Assembly (NCBI GenBank): GCA_037176885.1
Contig: JAWWNJ010000111.1
Coordinates: 372,001-436,000 of the forward strand
Reading direction: 5' to 3'
Length of the DNA: 64,000 nt
Source: Favolaschia claudopus
Taxonomy: Eukaryota; Basidiomycota; Agaricomycetes; Agaricales; Mycenaceae
Positions 10,758 through 21,398 of the stretch are shown here, piece by piece. How positions within the stretch are numbered: position 1 is the stretch's first letter; each line of letters begins with the position of its first letter. The translations under genes and the position numbers were made by a program. The notes beneath the pieces were generated by a model, which saw nothing but the letters and a program-made list of their open reading frames with translations, did no database searches and was not told the DNA's origin.

Positions 10758-11204
10758 CACAGTGCGCGATAAAGCTTTTGGTTTAACTTCAAAGCCATGT
10801 CTAAATTGTTTGGGAGTTGAAACAGGAGCTAGAGGATTCACAGGAGAATCAAAGCTTGTAGACATAGCCCGAAGCCCACTTGGACGCAGTGGAGTAGACA
10901 CAGAGGAAGTAACACTGGATGTAGATGTAGATCTTGTGTGTGTACGAGATGTAAGTCGAATATCTGAGGCATATTTCTGCACAGAGACGTTGTAGAGCTA
11001 AAGGCAAGGGTTGTGTGCGCTTTGGTAGGAGACAAGGACTCAAAAACGCGTCGAAAACACGCTTTAAACACGCGCCGAAGGTCAGGCAAACCCGTGAGAA
11101 AGCTATCCGGAAGGTCGGAAGAGGCTCCGAGGAGGCTACATACTGTGTGAAAATTCGATCAATTTTGATAGCTCAAGGGTACTTACGGTTCGACAGCCGC
11201 TGAT

Positions 11205-11262
11205 TGTTCCAGACTCTTATGACAGGGTTCCCATAAGAGTCTGGTCAGACTATCTATATAAT
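11205..11262. repeat. Short copy of the GACCAGACTCTTATG hairpin sequence
   Basis: This contains GACTCTTATG, a short spacer and CATAAGAGTC. It matches the right end of the MITE at 57351-57518 together with its upstream flank (CCGCTGATTGTTCCAGACTC). Confidence 0.6.
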
Positions 11263-11280
11263 CCTATACTCACACCGCAG

Positions 11281-11471
11281 GACCGCGAATAATAAGCGGC
11301 TTAAAGTATCGTTTTTATGGCACAAAAAAGGGCCCAAATCAGGCCCCTTTTTATCTAAACAAAAAGGTGGCCTGAAAGCTGCCTTATTTAGGCAAATATC
11401 AGGGCAACATTGTTCTGTACCTGATTATTTGGAATAAAAACGATACTATAAGGGCCTTATTATTTGCGGTC
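11281..11471 (+). repeat. Foldback arm, unit 1
   Basis: The 191-bp unit has its own inverted ends (GACCGCGAATAATAAG and CTTATTATTTGCGGTC) and an internal AAAGTATCGTTTTTAT/ATAAAAACGATACT pair. It is almost fully repeated in inverse orientation at 11549-11737. Confidence 0.85.
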
Positions 11472-11548
11472 CAGCACAGTGGCGGGCCATCTGCCAGATT
11501 GGCAAGAATTGTGCAGCGAAAAGCAGGCAACCGGCAGCTACAGCGCTT

Positions 11549-11737
11549 GACCGCAAATAATAAGGCCCTTATAGTATCGTTTTTATTCCAAATAATCAGG
11601 TACAAAACAATGTTGCCCTGATATTTGCCTAAATAAGGCAGCTTTCAGGCCACCTTTTTGTTCAGATAAAAAGGGGCCTGATTTGGGCCCTTTTTTGTGC
11701 CATAAAAACGATACTTTAAGCCGCCTATTACTTTGTC
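11549..11737 (-). repeat. Foldback arm, unit 2, inverted copy of 11281-11471
   Basis: Nearly identical complement of unit 1. The two are separated by a 77-bp spacer (11472-11548) unrelated to either arm. Transcription across both would give a hairpin with a stem of about 190 bp. Confidence 0.85.
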
Positions 11738-11865
11738 TGATCAGGCGTACGCTGCCGCCTTGATCCTTTGACGCCCATCCTACGGGGATCGCAACCTCGG
11801 CAAGCACTGGCCAAAGGCCGTCGGACCGGGACTTCATGCCCGAGGCACTGGGAGTTGATTGGTTG

Positions 11866-12191
11866 CAAGAGGTGTCAGATCTGGGGATCTGACCCACCCA
11901 TCAACTCACGTGCATCAAGAGGGGGGCAAAATATTATTATTTGTTTGGTGGTTGATGTTAATGTGAATCTGCACGAATAAATCGATGCCAAGCAGAATAA
12001 AGCCGCAGGGTCAAGGAAAACGACTATCCGGAGGACTTAGGTTACTCAATGTGTTTTCAACATACCGCACGGACAGGATTTTCTTTGTCCAGCTCAGCTG
12101 CCAACCAAATATAAATATTTGGCCCCTCCTCAAGCGATGTCAAACACGTGAGTTGATGGGTGGGTCAGATCCCCAGATCTGACACCTCTTG
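11866..12191. mobile_element. hAT-type MITE with 8-bp target duplication
   Basis: 326 bp with TIRs of about 46 bp starting CAAGAGGTGTCAGATC, flanked by the exact 8-bp duplication ATTGGTTG at 11858-11865 and 12192-12199. An 8-bp duplication with tips starting CA is characteristic of hAT elements. No coding capacity. Confidence 0.9.
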
Positions 12192-12305
12192 ATTGGTTGT
12201 ATAAAAAGGGTGACGTGGGAGGAAAGGACCGATTAATCATGTAGTCGATGTCGGCATGTCGTGTACTATAGCCGCTTGCAGCGGCTCGAGCACGTTAATT
12301 GATCT

Positions 12306-12328
12306 CAACAACAACAACAACAACAACA
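12306..12328 (+). repeat. (CAA)n microsatellite
   Basis: About seven to eight tandem CAA units. Confidence 0.9.
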
Positions 12329-12556
12329 GTGTAGTAAGGCTCGATGGTGATCAGCTTTGATGTTTTTGATCTCTGCCCAGCAAATGTATCGCAAAAATTC
12401 CAAGGTTCTTCAGGCAACTACTAGAAGATACGACAAGTAGATATACAATAACGCTATGGCCAGCTTTAACTTGAAATGTAGTACTACTGTACGATCGAAA
12501 CAAAATATTGATCCCAAATGTCACAATTCCGGGTCCTTGGTGAACGCATGTCACAC

Positions 12557-13150
12557 GTCACCTTTCTCATTTGGCTCGTCCTCCTCGTCCTCATCCTCAT
12601 CCTCCACGACCGGCAGCTTCGGTTTCTTGCCCAATTTCGGCTTCGGGGGCAGGTCTTTCTTCCTCAAACCAGTTTCCTGCAGCTTGGAGCACTCGGAAGT
12701 CCAGTTCTCGACCGCAGCATTGTGCTGGTGCTTCATCTCAGCCCACTCCTGCTCAATCTCTGCTCGCAGCTCCTTCCTTCGCTCCCGCTCGACCCTCTTC
12801 TTCTCCTTCCCAGCTTCCTTCGCCCTCTTCCCCTCGTTGATCTCATTAGGATGAGGGGGAAGCCTCGATCCGCGGACTCGCGCATGAACTGCACGAGTGC
12901 CCACTCCGTGACGATGGGGACTTTTTGCTGCTTTTGGTTTGCATCTCGAATACTGTGACCACCTTGTACTCGTCGAGATAGTGTCATCGTATTTGAATGA
13001 CAATTGCGAGATATTTTTGGGCTTGCCTAGGGTGGCGGGCTTGACGCGCTCCCGCTCGTACTCCGCCAGTGCCGCCGCTATATTTGCTTCTTTTCGTCGA
13101 CTCTTCTCATGGGCTTTGACCCGGTCGGACTTTGCGCGGTACACATGAGA
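12557..13150 (-). pseudogene. pogo/Tigger-like (CENP-B type) transposase remnant with the DDE core deleted
   Basis: The N-terminal part reads KSRRKEANIAAALAEYERER (psq-type HTH), then in another frame KQQKVPIVTEWALVQFMRES ending ADRGFPL, a hallmark of the second CENP-B/Tc5 HTH domain. Directly after follows the usual C-terminal tail: EGKRAKEAGKEKKRVERERR, EIEQEWAEMKHQHNAAVENW, CSKLQETGLRKKDLPPKPK and a terminal acidic run of Glu/Asp. The catalytic D-D-D region between HTH and tail is absent, so roughly 300 or more residues were lost, and there is at least one frame change. Function as a transposase is excluded. Confidence 0.65.
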
Positions 13151-13199
13151 ACTGGACAGTAAGGATTGGCCAGAGAAGACGGAGAGAGGTGACAAACAG

Positions 13200-13930
13200 A
13201 CGCGTCAACCTTTGCGCGCTTCAACCTTGCTTCAACCTGGATGTATAGACATGCCCTACCTATATAGTATGTGTAGTTGGTCAATGGATGTCCTCTCTCT
13301 TTCCTTTGCCTCCTCCATGACATGTATTTCTTACACTTCTAGCCATTTGCTGCTTGCAGCTTATTTTTTTTCTTGGTTAGCATTAGCACTCAAGATAAAC
13401 TTCATCCTCCACATTATCTTATGTTACTGCATGTAAGTATGAGCCAAATCAACCAGCCAATGCTTTCTCTCAAGCAAAATAAAATTAAATAGGTCTATGC
13501 CTCCAAATACTCTACAGCGCATATGAAGTGAAGCTCAGGAGCAAGAGCATGTCAATGGCATTCTGGATAGCCCTGTACACCGGAGATCTCCTTTACGGCA
13601 ACCAAATTTTGTTCAGGTTAACTGGAATGGCCAGCAACTTCAACTTACACCTCGCACAGCTGGCCGAATTGCTGAGATGCAGAACACTGGGAATGCTGGT
13701 ACTTTAGCAGGACAGAGTGAAGACCAGGATTTCCAAAGTCCACCTCTGTCACCAACACGTAGAACTCAAGGTCCAGATCCACCTCCGGTGCAGCAGAATC
13801 CTGTACAGCCAGTGCAAAATAAGTATAGGACAAAGACAGGGAAATGCTCAACCCAATGCTCAACCAGTTGTGATCTGAACGAGTCAGAACGACTATCTTC
13901 AGATTTCATGTCCTCCATACAAGAGAGGGT
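13200..13930. other. Repeat-derived sequence without a recognised gene
   Basis: 13225-13320 (TTGCTTCAACC, CCTACCTATATA, CTCTCTTTCC) resembles the flanks of the MITE at 57351-57518. A Pro/Gln-rich open frame at about 13677-13943 has no recognised motif. Confidence 0.35.
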
Positions 13931-13934
13931 GAAA

Positions 13935-14215
13935 CGAGCCTAGACTGAAGCAAGCTTCCCCTCCTAATAGCTATGTGGACCATTGTCCACATACATCATA
14001 TTCGGTATAAGGCTCCAAAATGCAGATGCTGACAAATGACTGGGTGCTTTGTAAGCACAGCTGTAAGCACTGTGCGGGCCTTTCCTCGGACTTCGGATAT
14101 CCAGCTGAGTGTCATGTCGCTGTCACTGTCATGTGACTTCGGACTACGCGCCGAATGTTTCCGACTCCGAGTGCTCAACTTTGGTTCAACTCTTGCTCAG
14201 CTCAAGTTCAATTGG
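13935..14215 (+). repeat. Dispersed repeat, related to 52845-52985 and partly to 14920-14970
   Basis: Shared sequence includes GCAAGCTTCCCC, CGGTATAAGGCTCCAAAATG (also at about 52860), TATCCAGCTG and GTCATGTGAC. A TGTGGACCATTG block recurs near 14943. Confidence 0.65.
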
Positions 14216-14219
14216 CCTG

Positions 14220-15790
14220 TTTGAACCTCATGTGCTGTGATAAATATATGTACAGTACCTTACCAACACCTATATACTCAATGGTTGCTTGCTCATTAAG
14301 GAAGAATTCAGTAAGCATCCAGTTTTGTAACACTGAGTCTCCTCAGGTCACAAGCACTTGAAGCACTTTGTCACAAGTGCCGGGGCTCAGGGAATGCTTT
14401 GAGCAACTTCAAAAAAATTACCAGACTTTGTATGAACAACGAGTTTACCGAAGACAAACGAGTAGGTATGTACGGGTGGTTATCCATACAGAAGACACTA
14501 CACGAAGCCATCGGAGCACACGGGGTCGATGACTACAAGACGCTGACTACCATTGGACTGGCCGACCGTTTGAATGGCGAGACTGCTGGTTAAAAACCCG
14601 TAGGACCTGTCTTGGATATACTTACCACTATGTATCCAGTGAGTGTGAGCTTTAGCTGTCAAAATTAATAATCCGGAAAAAACAGGGCCGCTGCCAGTGA
14701 GTCACTGCAACCAGATTCATCAGGAGCAGAAGAGTTTTGAAGGTGAATATGAGGGCGGTTACTGAGGCGGTTTTGAGGTTCATCAACTGAATAAGTTGGT
14801 TACCCAAATCGGGCGAAAAACTGCTCGAGCCAGTAATGTTGCCCGAATTAATTTAGCAAGATTAGCTACTGTATATGGATGAATTGGACGTATTCAACTA
14901 GGATATTGAATTCCCATTCGCACTGAAGCAAGCTTACCCTCCTATGTGGACCATTGCCCACATACCCAACATGTTTTCCTTTTCCGGAATGGGGACTCGT
15001 GGCTTTTGATATGCCAGTGAAATCAGACCATTAAATCAGATTTTTTGCCCGTCCCAATATAACACAAAAAAATCTCGGGATTTGTGGTCTGACTTGGGAG
15101 GCTAACAGCCAGATGCTCTCAAGCTATTCTGATTTTCAGTGTGCGATATTTCTGACTCGTATCCACATTGACTTCATCGAATGACAGAGTTGGTGCGCCG
15201 TTCAAAGGCTGGCTACCTTGAGAATTATGCACCCCTGTCCACATCGGTGATGTTAGATAGCCATTTGAAGAGAACAAATGTGAAAACCGCCCAAGGGTGC
15301 ACCGGCATTTAAAAAAAAGACATATGGCCCATTTTTTGGTTTCTGACCTCTAGCTGGAGTAACTGACTACGTAATCGCCTTAACAAGTAGTACTTTTCTA
15401 CGATCAAGTCACCGGCCGACATTCCCGCCACAAATAAATGTCGTGGAGGTCGAACAAATGCTTCTACTGTAAGGCTCCAGAATGGTAAGCAGAACAGCTC
15501 CAATGTCTTTCGTCCCGAATGTAAAAGCATCCTGATACCAGTCGGGTAAACAAATCCCGCCTCAACACTGACTAGCAGTGAATACCCAGGACAGCCTAAT
15601 GAGCCACTTTAACTTACATTATGCCGCATAGGACAGTGTTTTTGCACTCATAATGACTGCCGATAGCCCATTCCCACCAGAATTTATGAGGTTCATAATT
15701 TTGTTGCACCGCAAGAATATCCTCATCGAGGGACCCTTTCCCCCCCCTTTTTCCTTCTTTTTCCTTCTTTTTCTTTTCGTTTTTTTCTCT
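14220..15790. other. Gene-free repeat-rich stretch
   Basis: No coding motif recognised on either strand. It contains fragments of the 13935-14215 repeat (about 14920-14970) and a pyrimidine-rich run at about 15735-15795. Confidence 0.4.
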
Positions 15791-15795
15791 CGTCT

Positions 15796-15985
15796 CCACC
15801 GACATGGGCCATGGGCGGTTTATTGGCCCATGTCGCAGTGCATCGACTCTATCACTATTAATAATATAAATATGGAGTCTTCGATGAGCTCCACCGACAT
15901 GGGCCATGGGCGGTTTATTGGCCCATGTCGCAGTGCATCGACTCTATCACTATTAATAATATAAATATGGAGTCTTCGATGAGCT
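15796..15985 (+). repeat. 95-bp tandem duplication, two copies
   Basis: Copies 15796-15890 and 15891-15985 appear identical. Each begins CCACCGACATGGGCC and contains a small palindrome (GACATGGGCC ... GGCCCATGTC). Confidence 0.95.
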
Positions 15986-15999
15986 CTTCCAACTCCCGG

Positions 16000-16640
16000 A
16001 CAGCGGTACTCGGGGCGGCCGAGATGTTTTAAAAGCACCTAAATTCCGGTTGGTTATCCTGCCGAAGCAATGCAGAGCTTGCAGTATTCCTCTTCGCCAA
16101 GCTGTCTTTACGATCAACCATGGTCTGATGCCAACACCACCACATCACCTGTGTACGGGGAGCCATGGGGTTACTCTCCTTCCAATTGGCATCGTGAGTC
16201 TAGTCACCGTTCGACTGACTACTAAATTTGAGGCGGGATACAGGGACGCACGGCCCGAGCCTTGAGGATCTTCATCGGCGGCTTTTGTCGTTGGAAACTA
16301 CCCTTATGATGTGGGACCTTAATTTTGGGCTTCCATGCTCTTCAAGCTGGCCGGAAGCTTCAGACCCTCAGGATGAGCAAATCGCCAGCGACAATAGATC
16401 ATGCAGCAAAGCTGGCAGTGGAGACAAGACAACCCAGATCTTATCCCGGCGTAAAAGAGGACGAGGGTGGCAGTATGAGATTGTTATGGGCAATAAAGAT
16501 CCAATTTGGGTGTGCGGCTCAGCCCCCGAGATTCAAGGGCATCCGGACCTCCAAAGGTGGGCAAAATGAATGATTTGTATTGCGTACTCGTAGTGAGAAT
16601 CAGTCATGGACGGTGAATTCTTAGGCCGATCTCGGGCGTC
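16000..16640. other. No recognised gene
   Basis: Open frames exist at about 16228-16573 but none carries a motif I recognise. The interval ends at the target duplication of the MITE that follows. Confidence 0.35.
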
Positions 16641-16644
16641 TGAT

Positions 16645-17048
16645 TAGTGTTGCCGCGATCCGATTTCGAGCTGAGCTCGAGCTGATGGGCAATCAAAATC
16701 GGTGCGCATCGAGCTGACTCGAGCTCATGTCCCAGAAATGGAAATACCTGTCTGGAGAGCCTTCTTTCACCGGGTTTTGTTACTGGGGAATAATATATAG
16801 GGTATGTATTGATTATCTAGGTGACTTTTTTCGCCTCTCGAGGGCGTGAAGGTCGACGACGACGACCAAAACGGCGGGAAAAGTGCGAGGGATTTGTTAT
16901 GGCAAACCCGCAACGTCATTGGAGTGCCCAACACCTTACGGAACGAGCTCGAGTCGATTCGAATTCCCATCAAATCGACTGCCTCATTTGGTGTGGACAT
17001 CAAGGCAAGTTGCGAATCGACTCGCAGCTCTGTCTCGCGGCAACACTA
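16645..17048. mobile_element. hAT-type MITE, TAGTGTTGCCG family
   Basis: 404 bp with tips TAGTGTTGCCGCG and CGCGGCAACACTA, flanked by the exact 8-bp duplication CGTCTGAT (16637-16644 and 17049-17056). The interior repeats GAGCTC/TCGAG-type motifs, as does its relative at 55071-55507. Confidence 0.9.
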
Positions 17049-17056
17049 CGTCTGAT

Positions 17057-18234
17057 AACCAATTGTCCATTTATGGGAATCCGGCCATCAGAAGGATCAA
17101 AATGTACTGATTTAACGCCAAAAAGGGCAGAACGATCAGACCACTCAAAATCCACAAGTAGAAGGTGCATACACCAGATTGTAGAGCTGCTAAAACTATT
17201 GAGATTCACAAGTTGAACTGGTGCAGCGATTGCGGAGATATCGCCATCTCAAGTTGGTCAAAAATGCCGTAAAATGGCCAAAATTGGCAAGCCGGAAATT
17301 GCTCACCGCCGTCGCTTAACTCTTGCTTCTTCCATTTTCTGCGCTCCACACACCCATACGCTGGCGCCGTTCGACGGCGCCACACTGATAGCTTACTTCG
17401 GCAGAACGTGCTGAACCTGTCTGTAAGTTATGTAAAGTAGTGTTGCCGGGAACGATCACTCCAAGAACCGAACGAGGGAAATTGTTGAACGAAATTACTG
17501 GTTGCCGAGGACAGGCCTGGGGGGCGGGGGTGAAGAAAACTGCCCCTCCACTGGGCAATCGAGCCATACTTAGCGCTTGTAATTAACCCTTGAGTATCTA
17601 CGCCTCAAACTGTCTACGCCTCTCGCTCTGACTCTCCCCCATTCATCTCCTATTCCACTGCCGTCTACACTGCTGGGCGGCGTGACAGTGACGGTTGCAT
17701 GCAACTCCGGTCTTTGCGAACACCTTGACAAACTCCCTGCATTGCTCGGGAATCTTGTCCTCGGTCATCCGCTCCTTTTGCGCTAGTGCTCCCTCCGCCA
17801 TCTGCTGTGCCGACGTCCCATGTGCACGCAAATTAATTGCTTCGGCAAAGTCGATCAACAACATCGGCTGACGGTTATCCGTTGGTCGTCGCCAGTCGAG
17901 AGTTGTGCTTGAATAACCAATCATACCCAATGAATACTCGGGTGATTTCTTATGGTCCTTTACCTTTACCACTACTAACTTAGTATGTAGTCACTTCTTT
18001 GAATTCAACCTTATAAGTGTAAGTCAGTAAGTCAGTAAGTTTGAAGGGTGAAGCCCAGTGAAGATCCCGTATGCCGAGGATGGCCGAGAGTTGCCCAAAA
18101 TTGCCGCAACCAGGCTCACAGTTGCCCAAAATTGCTCCCACTTGCCATATCCCGGAAAACATGTGAAACCCGCTCAAAATTGAGTGAAGTCGTCGAAAGA
18201 CTCTTCGCGAAAAAACACACAAGTCTAGGCTCGT
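17057..18234. other. Gene-free; holds a solo TAGTGTTGCCGGG tip
   Basis: A single TAGTGTTGCCGGG end occurs at about 17440 with no partner seen nearby, probably a truncated element of the same family. No coding motif recognised. Confidence 0.4.
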
Positions 18235-18302
18235 TACCAGCCTGCCTACGATTTGTAACGGGTTTTACATGTGGGTGGTCCGTTGCCGTAGGCAGGCTGG
18301 TA
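18235..18302. repeat. Perfect 16-bp hairpin
   Basis: TACCAGCCTGCCTACG at 18235-18250 and its exact complement at 18287-18302, with a 36-bp loop. Confidence 0.85.
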
Positions 18303-18310
18303 CTTCAAAG

Positions 18311-19245
18311 GGCGGGACCCGAGTTTGAAACTTTGGCAGGTGCCGAGATTCGGCGGTGACGTGACAAGTTGTGACCCCCTGTGGTCCCGCTACACTAACT
18401 CGGCAAAAAAAATGTCCGATTGATTTCTGGCCTGTATTTCGATGATTACTGCCCACTTTGACTTCAAACAAGTTGTAGTTGTGTTCATGGGATCCAGATA
18501 CCTATTCTTCGGGTTTGGCTTTGGGCAAATTTTTTATACGCCATCATGCCGAGCGCAAACATGGGAATTTTGATATCGGCCGACTTTACAAGTCAGTCAA
18601 ATTCTTTTGGTGCGGGGATCTGATCTGCTCATGTTATAGCCTGAGGTCCAGCGAGCTATGCGCCAATTTGAACTGTGGAAAAATATACAGGCAAACAGGC
18701 GCTATAGCCCTCGCAAAGTGACCATTTTCGACCGATTTGACCGGAATTTGCCGAAATATGCCCAAAATGGCAGTTTTGTCGAGCCTATAGCGCTCCAACG
18801 GCTGAATATTTTCATAAGGTTTGACTTGTGAAAGTACTTGTATTCGGGTCCTCTTTCATCCTACACACTCAGATATTGTCAGAAAAAATCCCTACTCAAA
18901 TTGAAAATCTGGCTATTTGGGAATTCTGCTCATTCGATGGCGGATCAAGAGATTGCACGGCGGCGAGGTAGCATACCAATTGGTCTCAGTATTGTGTGCA
19001 CGCTCAGATTGAATACAGGTATTAACACCGCAATACGGACAAAAAACCCATCGGACATTTTTTTTGCCGAGTTAGTGTACATATTTTCTTGACCTGAAGG
19101 CACAAGAATATACAAGTGAGTCTACCAGCATTAAGAATCCTTATCCGGTACATTGCACCACTTTGTCTGAGGAAAATGGAGTACCTTCTGTGCAGGAGCA
19201 AAATGATGCCGCCAGCCAAAAATTTCAAACTCCGGCCCCGCCCTG
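18311..19245. mobile_element. Inverted-repeat element of about 0.93 kb
   Basis: Outer imperfect inverted arms at 18311-18337 and 19217-19245 (around GAGTTTGAAA/TTTCAAACTC). An inner perfect 30-bp inverted repeat occurs at 18391-18420 and 19050-19079 (starts TACACTAACTCGGC). No coding motif. Target duplications not resolved. Confidence 0.6.
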
Positions 19246-19445
19246 AGACTTTATAAACTCGCAACGAGACATCGAGATTAAGAAGGCTGTAAACTCGATA
19301 ACTCGGTGGCTCGGTGGCTACTCGTAGAAGCCCACTGGCGAAGGAACAGTGGATCCGCTCTCTGGAATCCTAGCGCTCGTGCGCTACACTGGCCGCGATG
19401 GTGGTGAGTCGATGGAAGGTTGAATTGATGGTCATACCGTTGATA

Positions 19446-20324
19446 CTCGGTGTCCACAAAAGTGACCGGAAATCCGCTTATTGCTTGCCAAATTTGTAGT
19501 ATTTTCGGAAGCAGGTGTAATCCTTGCTTTATTTTGGTCACATATCATACATATCATGTGTAAAGCTGCTCAGGAGAGACCGTTCCAGAGGGACAAATCC
19601 ATCAGCTGTATTTTGACGGTGATCAACAAAGTCAGTGCAACACAGCTTGTTCTGGGAGGAAAATTATGGTTTTGATTTTGCAAGACTCTTCAGCATGATG
19701 TCCTTTTGTGGGCACGAAGACTCGACATTGAAAAGAAACTGTGTACAGTTGATATTTGCAGCGTTTATTTTGACTGTCTCAGTCTGTCACTTTCAACAGA
19801 GCGTCAGACAATTATTTAGGGTATTTTAAGCAACAATTCAATCAGTTCTGGTGTTGTTCTACCTAACAATGAACACTAATTGTGTTCAAGAGGCCTATTG
19901 ATATTGCTTCTGTCTCCAAACTTGCATAAATGTGAGTGGAAAACTGAAATTTAAGCAAAAGGCTGAAAATTCTGGTTTCCACAATTCTGGTCTGATAGTG
20001 CATCATTTGGAATGGTTCAGAGGGCTTGAGAGATACTAACAGAGCGCTCATGTAGTACATATGCATTGTGCGAAAATGGTCAACCATGCTTATTTGAGCC
20101 AACAGCAACCAATTTCTGGCACAACCTTGACAACTTGGCATTGCCAAACAATAACATCATGAATTCAACTAGGTTTCGAGTGATGTAAAGAGAGCAGATC
20201 TCCGAGAGACTTAGGAGATGATCTACTCACATGAAAAGGTATGCAGCCAGGTGCAGAAACCGTGGGAAACGCACATGATCGCGTCGAAATATCGGCATTT
20301 CCGGTCACTTTTATGGACACCGAG
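19446..20324. mobile_element. TA-flanked inverted-repeat element, CTCGGTGTCC tips, 879 bp
   Basis: TIRs of about 28 bp starting CTCGGTGTCCACAAAAGTGA, with a two-base difference between ends, flanked by TA at 19444-19445 and 20325-20326. The same tip occurs alone at about 44968-44990. No coding motif, so presumably non-autonomous. Confidence 0.75.
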
Positions 20325-20835
20325 TAGACGTCCTTCATCCAATCAGCCCACGGTGAAGCCTTAACGCGGTGTTGGCAGTGCGAAAAATTGCTATGTATGG
20401 CTTAATCCCCCAGAGTAAACACAATTAAACATCAACAACTTGCCATTCTGAGTGATCTGACGTCAAAAACTTGCTCAAGACGCACTGCACACCCTTACTA
20501 CTGGCAGAAAAAGGCCTAGAAACGAAATCCAAAAAATTATATCCATTTCTTTTTTCGCGCCCAAGGGTACCCCCCTCCCCTTCCTCCAAATTAGGAAATT
20601 CCTTATCATCGAAGCCCCTTGGGAATATCGGACTTGCGAGTGCGTAGAGCAAGCGTAGAGTCAGACTAACGCCTGGTGTCGAGCTCGACAGATGCATATA
20701 AACACTCTAACCTATCCTTTGGGCATGGAAAGCGCTTACATCGTCAAATGAAAGCTTCATGATTTGGCATGTGCAGATTCTCCGGCTTCAGCAGGGAACT
20801 TAGAAAGTGTTCTAAGCGTCTATATTGTGTCAATA
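20325..20835. other. No recognised gene
   Basis: Only short frames without motifs on either strand. It lies between two TA-flanked elements. Confidence 0.3.
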
Positions 20836-21029
20836 GAGGCTTTGCGGTAGCCACTGGTGGCTATTGGTGGCTAATTTCTTCCGGGACCGGATGACAGCTT
20901 CCGGGTGGATTAGCCACCATTTGTACGTCTATCGAGGGGATGTCATGGTGGCTACCTTGAACCATAGGCTCAAAAAACCATTGCACAAGAGGAGCTACCG
21001 ATAGCCACCGGTGGCTACCGCAAAGTCTC
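20836..21029. mobile_element. MITE, GAGRCTTTGCG family, copy a
   Basis: 194 bp with tips GAGGCTTTGCGGTAGCCA and the complement of GAGACTTTGCGGTAGCCA, flanked by TA (20834-20835, 21030-21031). The interior repeats short TAGCCACC/GGTGGCTA motifs. Confidence 0.85.
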
Positions 21030-21157
21030 TAATTTCCCCAGGTTGCTTGAAAAGTTCTTGTTTTCTCGGGCTCACCTTCGGGGTCGGTCTCATAAGTAAT
21101 CCTTTTCATGACTGATCTCTCTTTGCAGCACGAGGATGGAGAGATTGACGACGTCTC

Positions 21158-21398
21158 CACTGTGCAGTCAAAGTATCATGAAATTCCTCATGTTTTTCAC
21201 GACGATTCATTAGAAAGTTCACGAGGAATTGTCACGAAATTCATGATGCACTCTTGAAATTCACGCCACAACATCATGAAAGTGCATCGTGAAATTCATT
21301 ACGGTTATGGGAACATTCATGACGTTTTGTTGTGGATTCAAAACGAGAACATCATGATTTTTGGCGGTGAAAAGGAGCAAAAAAGTGAAAGAAATGAT
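21158..21398 (-). repeat. Inverted-repeat element, copy 3 (right end only)
   Basis: Matches the complement of 10520-10768, including CAAAGTATCATGAAATTCC. The rest of the element is absent. Confidence 0.85.

Larger units (their letters stand above)
9385..11085 (-). pseudogene. RecQ-like DNA helicase, N-terminal fragment split by a transposable element
   Basis: On the minus strand about 9385-9670 encodes LDPDQWTDIAREAKLIPEQ, then VRSFQVQVCNAILMRKGD and CVVISATGSGKSLTWTLPLA. The last is a Walker A motif (A-T-G-S-G-K-S) of a superfamily 2 helicase of RecQ type. Everything after Walker A is lost where DUF6589 sequence begins. Upstream, 10768-11085 carries a Ser/Thr/Pro-rich N-terminal tail (SRTHTRSTSTSSVTSSVST) that would join after removal of the element at 9683-10757. 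The frame across that junction is off by one, so a further indel is present. Confidence 0.6.

Noticed and set aside
9674..10766. 9-bp target duplication CACTGTGCG/CACAGTGCG for the helicase-disrupting element
   Set aside because: One mismatch, and the third copy (21158) shares part of this sequence, so it may be element sequence rather than a duplication. Kept only as a possibility.
15653..15964. Open frame across the 95-bp tandem duplication
   Set aside because: The repeat length is not a multiple of three, the frame is pyrimidine-driven and no motif is present.
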